From positions 11,340,256 to 11,404,255 of the forward strand of contig NZ_CP071793.1 in NCBI RefSeq assembly GCF_017498545.1: a stretch of 64,000 nt of DNA, read 5' to 3'. The notes beneath the pieces were generated by a model, which was not told the DNA's origin, did not search any database, and saw nothing but the letters and a program-made list of their open reading frames with translations. This document shows, one piece after another, positions 63,459-64,000 of the stretch. The stretch is from Sulfidibacter corallicola. Its GTDB lineage: Bacteria; Acidobacteriota; Holophagae; Acanthopleuribacterales; Acanthopleuribacteraceae. The first letter of the stretch is position 1. Every line of letters begins with the position of its first letter. The position numbers were made by a program, and so were the translations under genes.

Positions 63459-64000
63459 ATGCAAAGGTATGTTTGCCTTTCATCGATCGTGATCGCTTTG
63501 ATTCTCGCCACCCCATCCTTCGCGGCGCCTGCTTCGACGCGGATCGGCGACGCCGCGACACGGGATCGCAACCCCCGTCACAAGGGTGCGATCGAACTTC
63601 AGAACCATGTCCCCCTGGGCGGCCTGCATGGCGCCGCCGACCAAGTCCTGCGTTTCTACATCGTGACGTCCGAAGATGCCAGCGACCTTTCCATCAGCCT
63701 AAGCGGCGGCAGCGGTGAAACCGCGCTGTACGTCCGCGAAGGCGACATGCCCACCCTCGACGCATGGGATTGCCGATCGGTGGGTGAAGGCACCGAGCGG
63801 GCCTGCGCGTTGGAGACCAAGCCGGGAACGCTATATCAAATCATGATCGTGGGGATCAGCGCCTTCGCCGACGTGACTCTGGTGGCCGACCACGAAGTGG
63901 CGCCCGGCCAGCCGTTGGCCAACGCCGTGACGACGGCCGGCCTGAGAGGCCGAGCCGGCGAAGAGCTGCGCTTTTACGTGGATGTGCCCTACCGTGCCGA
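63459..64000 (+). CDS. N-terminal part of an exported protein with PPC-like domains (runs off the window)
   Basis: ATG 63459, GGAG seven bases upstream. A signal peptide (MQRYVCLSSIVIALILATPSFA) is followed by a first PPC-type beta domain: VPLGGLHGAADQVLRFYIVTSEDASDLSISLSGGSGETALYVREGDMPTLDAWDCRS...TLYQIMIVGISAFADVTLVAD. A second copy begins at LANAVTTAGLRGRAGEELRFYVDVPYRA and continues past 64000. These domains usually follow a secreted peptidase; here they are at the front, so the catalytic part, if any, is beyond the edge. Confidence 0.8.
   Translation, partial: MQRYVCLSSIVIALILATPSFAAPASTRIGDAATRDRNPRHKGAIELQNHVPLGGLHGAADQVLRFYIVTSEDASDLSISLSGGSGETALYVREGDMPTLDAWDCRSVGEGTERACALETKPGTLYQIMIVGISAFADVTLVADHEVAPGQPLANAVTTAGLRGRAGEELRFYVDVPYRA

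Noticed and set aside
1..64000. tRNA and rRNA genes
   Set aside because: I saw no cloverleaf with a T-loop motif and no rRNA-like stretch; not searched by software.

Overview
The window looks like a chromosome segment of a GC-rich, Gram-negative, non-model bacterium. The best guess is Acidobacteriota, possibly the Holophagae/Acanthopleuribacter side. The reasons are two exported proteins of the VWFA-related Acidobacterial type, an exported TPR-CHAT protein, RND efflux and outer-membrane lipoproteins, and gene-dense DNA broken by repeat-rich spacers. This placement is an inference.

Layout. 1-4260: envelope genes (VWA protein, Pal-like OmpA lipoprotein, fatty-acid hydroxylase, CsgG-like protein). 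4408-15481: seven co-directional genes forming a type III CRISPR effector operon. It starts with a CHAT-SAVED protease, followed by Cas10, a single Cas7, a Csx10 (Cas5) with a long C-terminal extension, a double Cas7, a Csx19-like protein and a large Cas7 of the TIGR03986 type. This gene set matches type III-D, closest to III-D2. No CRISPR array, Cas6 or Cas1/Cas2 is present. 15685-22206: an ECF sigma factor, a zinc-binding membrane anti-sigma factor, a lipoprotein TPR-CHAT protease-like protein, a small acidic protein and a membrane-anchored protein of unknown function.

The central hypothesis is that target RNA recognition makes Cas10 (GGDD intact, no HD domain) synthesise cyclic oligoadenylate. 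The SAVED domain would bind it and switch on the CHAT protease. The neighbouring sigma/anti-sigma pair is the obvious candidate output, as in CalpL/T/S, Craspase/Csx30/RpoE and the SAVED-CHAT/PCaspase cascade. An equally serious alternative is that sigma, anti-sigma and TPR-CHAT form an independent envelope-signalling module, because the TPR-CHAT protein carries a lipoprotein signal.

22487-36459: a zinc alcohol dehydrogenase-like enzyme; a four-gene redox operon with a ferric-reductase/Rieske fusion; glyA; a membrane protein; a YbaK-type tRNA editing protein; an M28 peptidase; and a poly(A) polymerase-type nucleotidyltransferase. The spacers carry a family of GTAG-headed REP palindromes, some assembled into ~170-bp composite elements. 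36976-47000: a sodium/solute symporter, a CAAX-type protease, a SAM methyltransferase, a PP2C phosphatase, a TPR membrane protein and a second VWA protein. 47579-55339: a five-gene RND efflux and two-component operon. 56138-58328: a 5'-truncated Rhs protein with an HNH toxin tip and a DUF4265 immunity candidate. 58567-64000: an acyltransferase-like membrane protein, VOC and GFA-family proteins, an M23-like exported protein, and the start of an exported protein with PPC-like domains.
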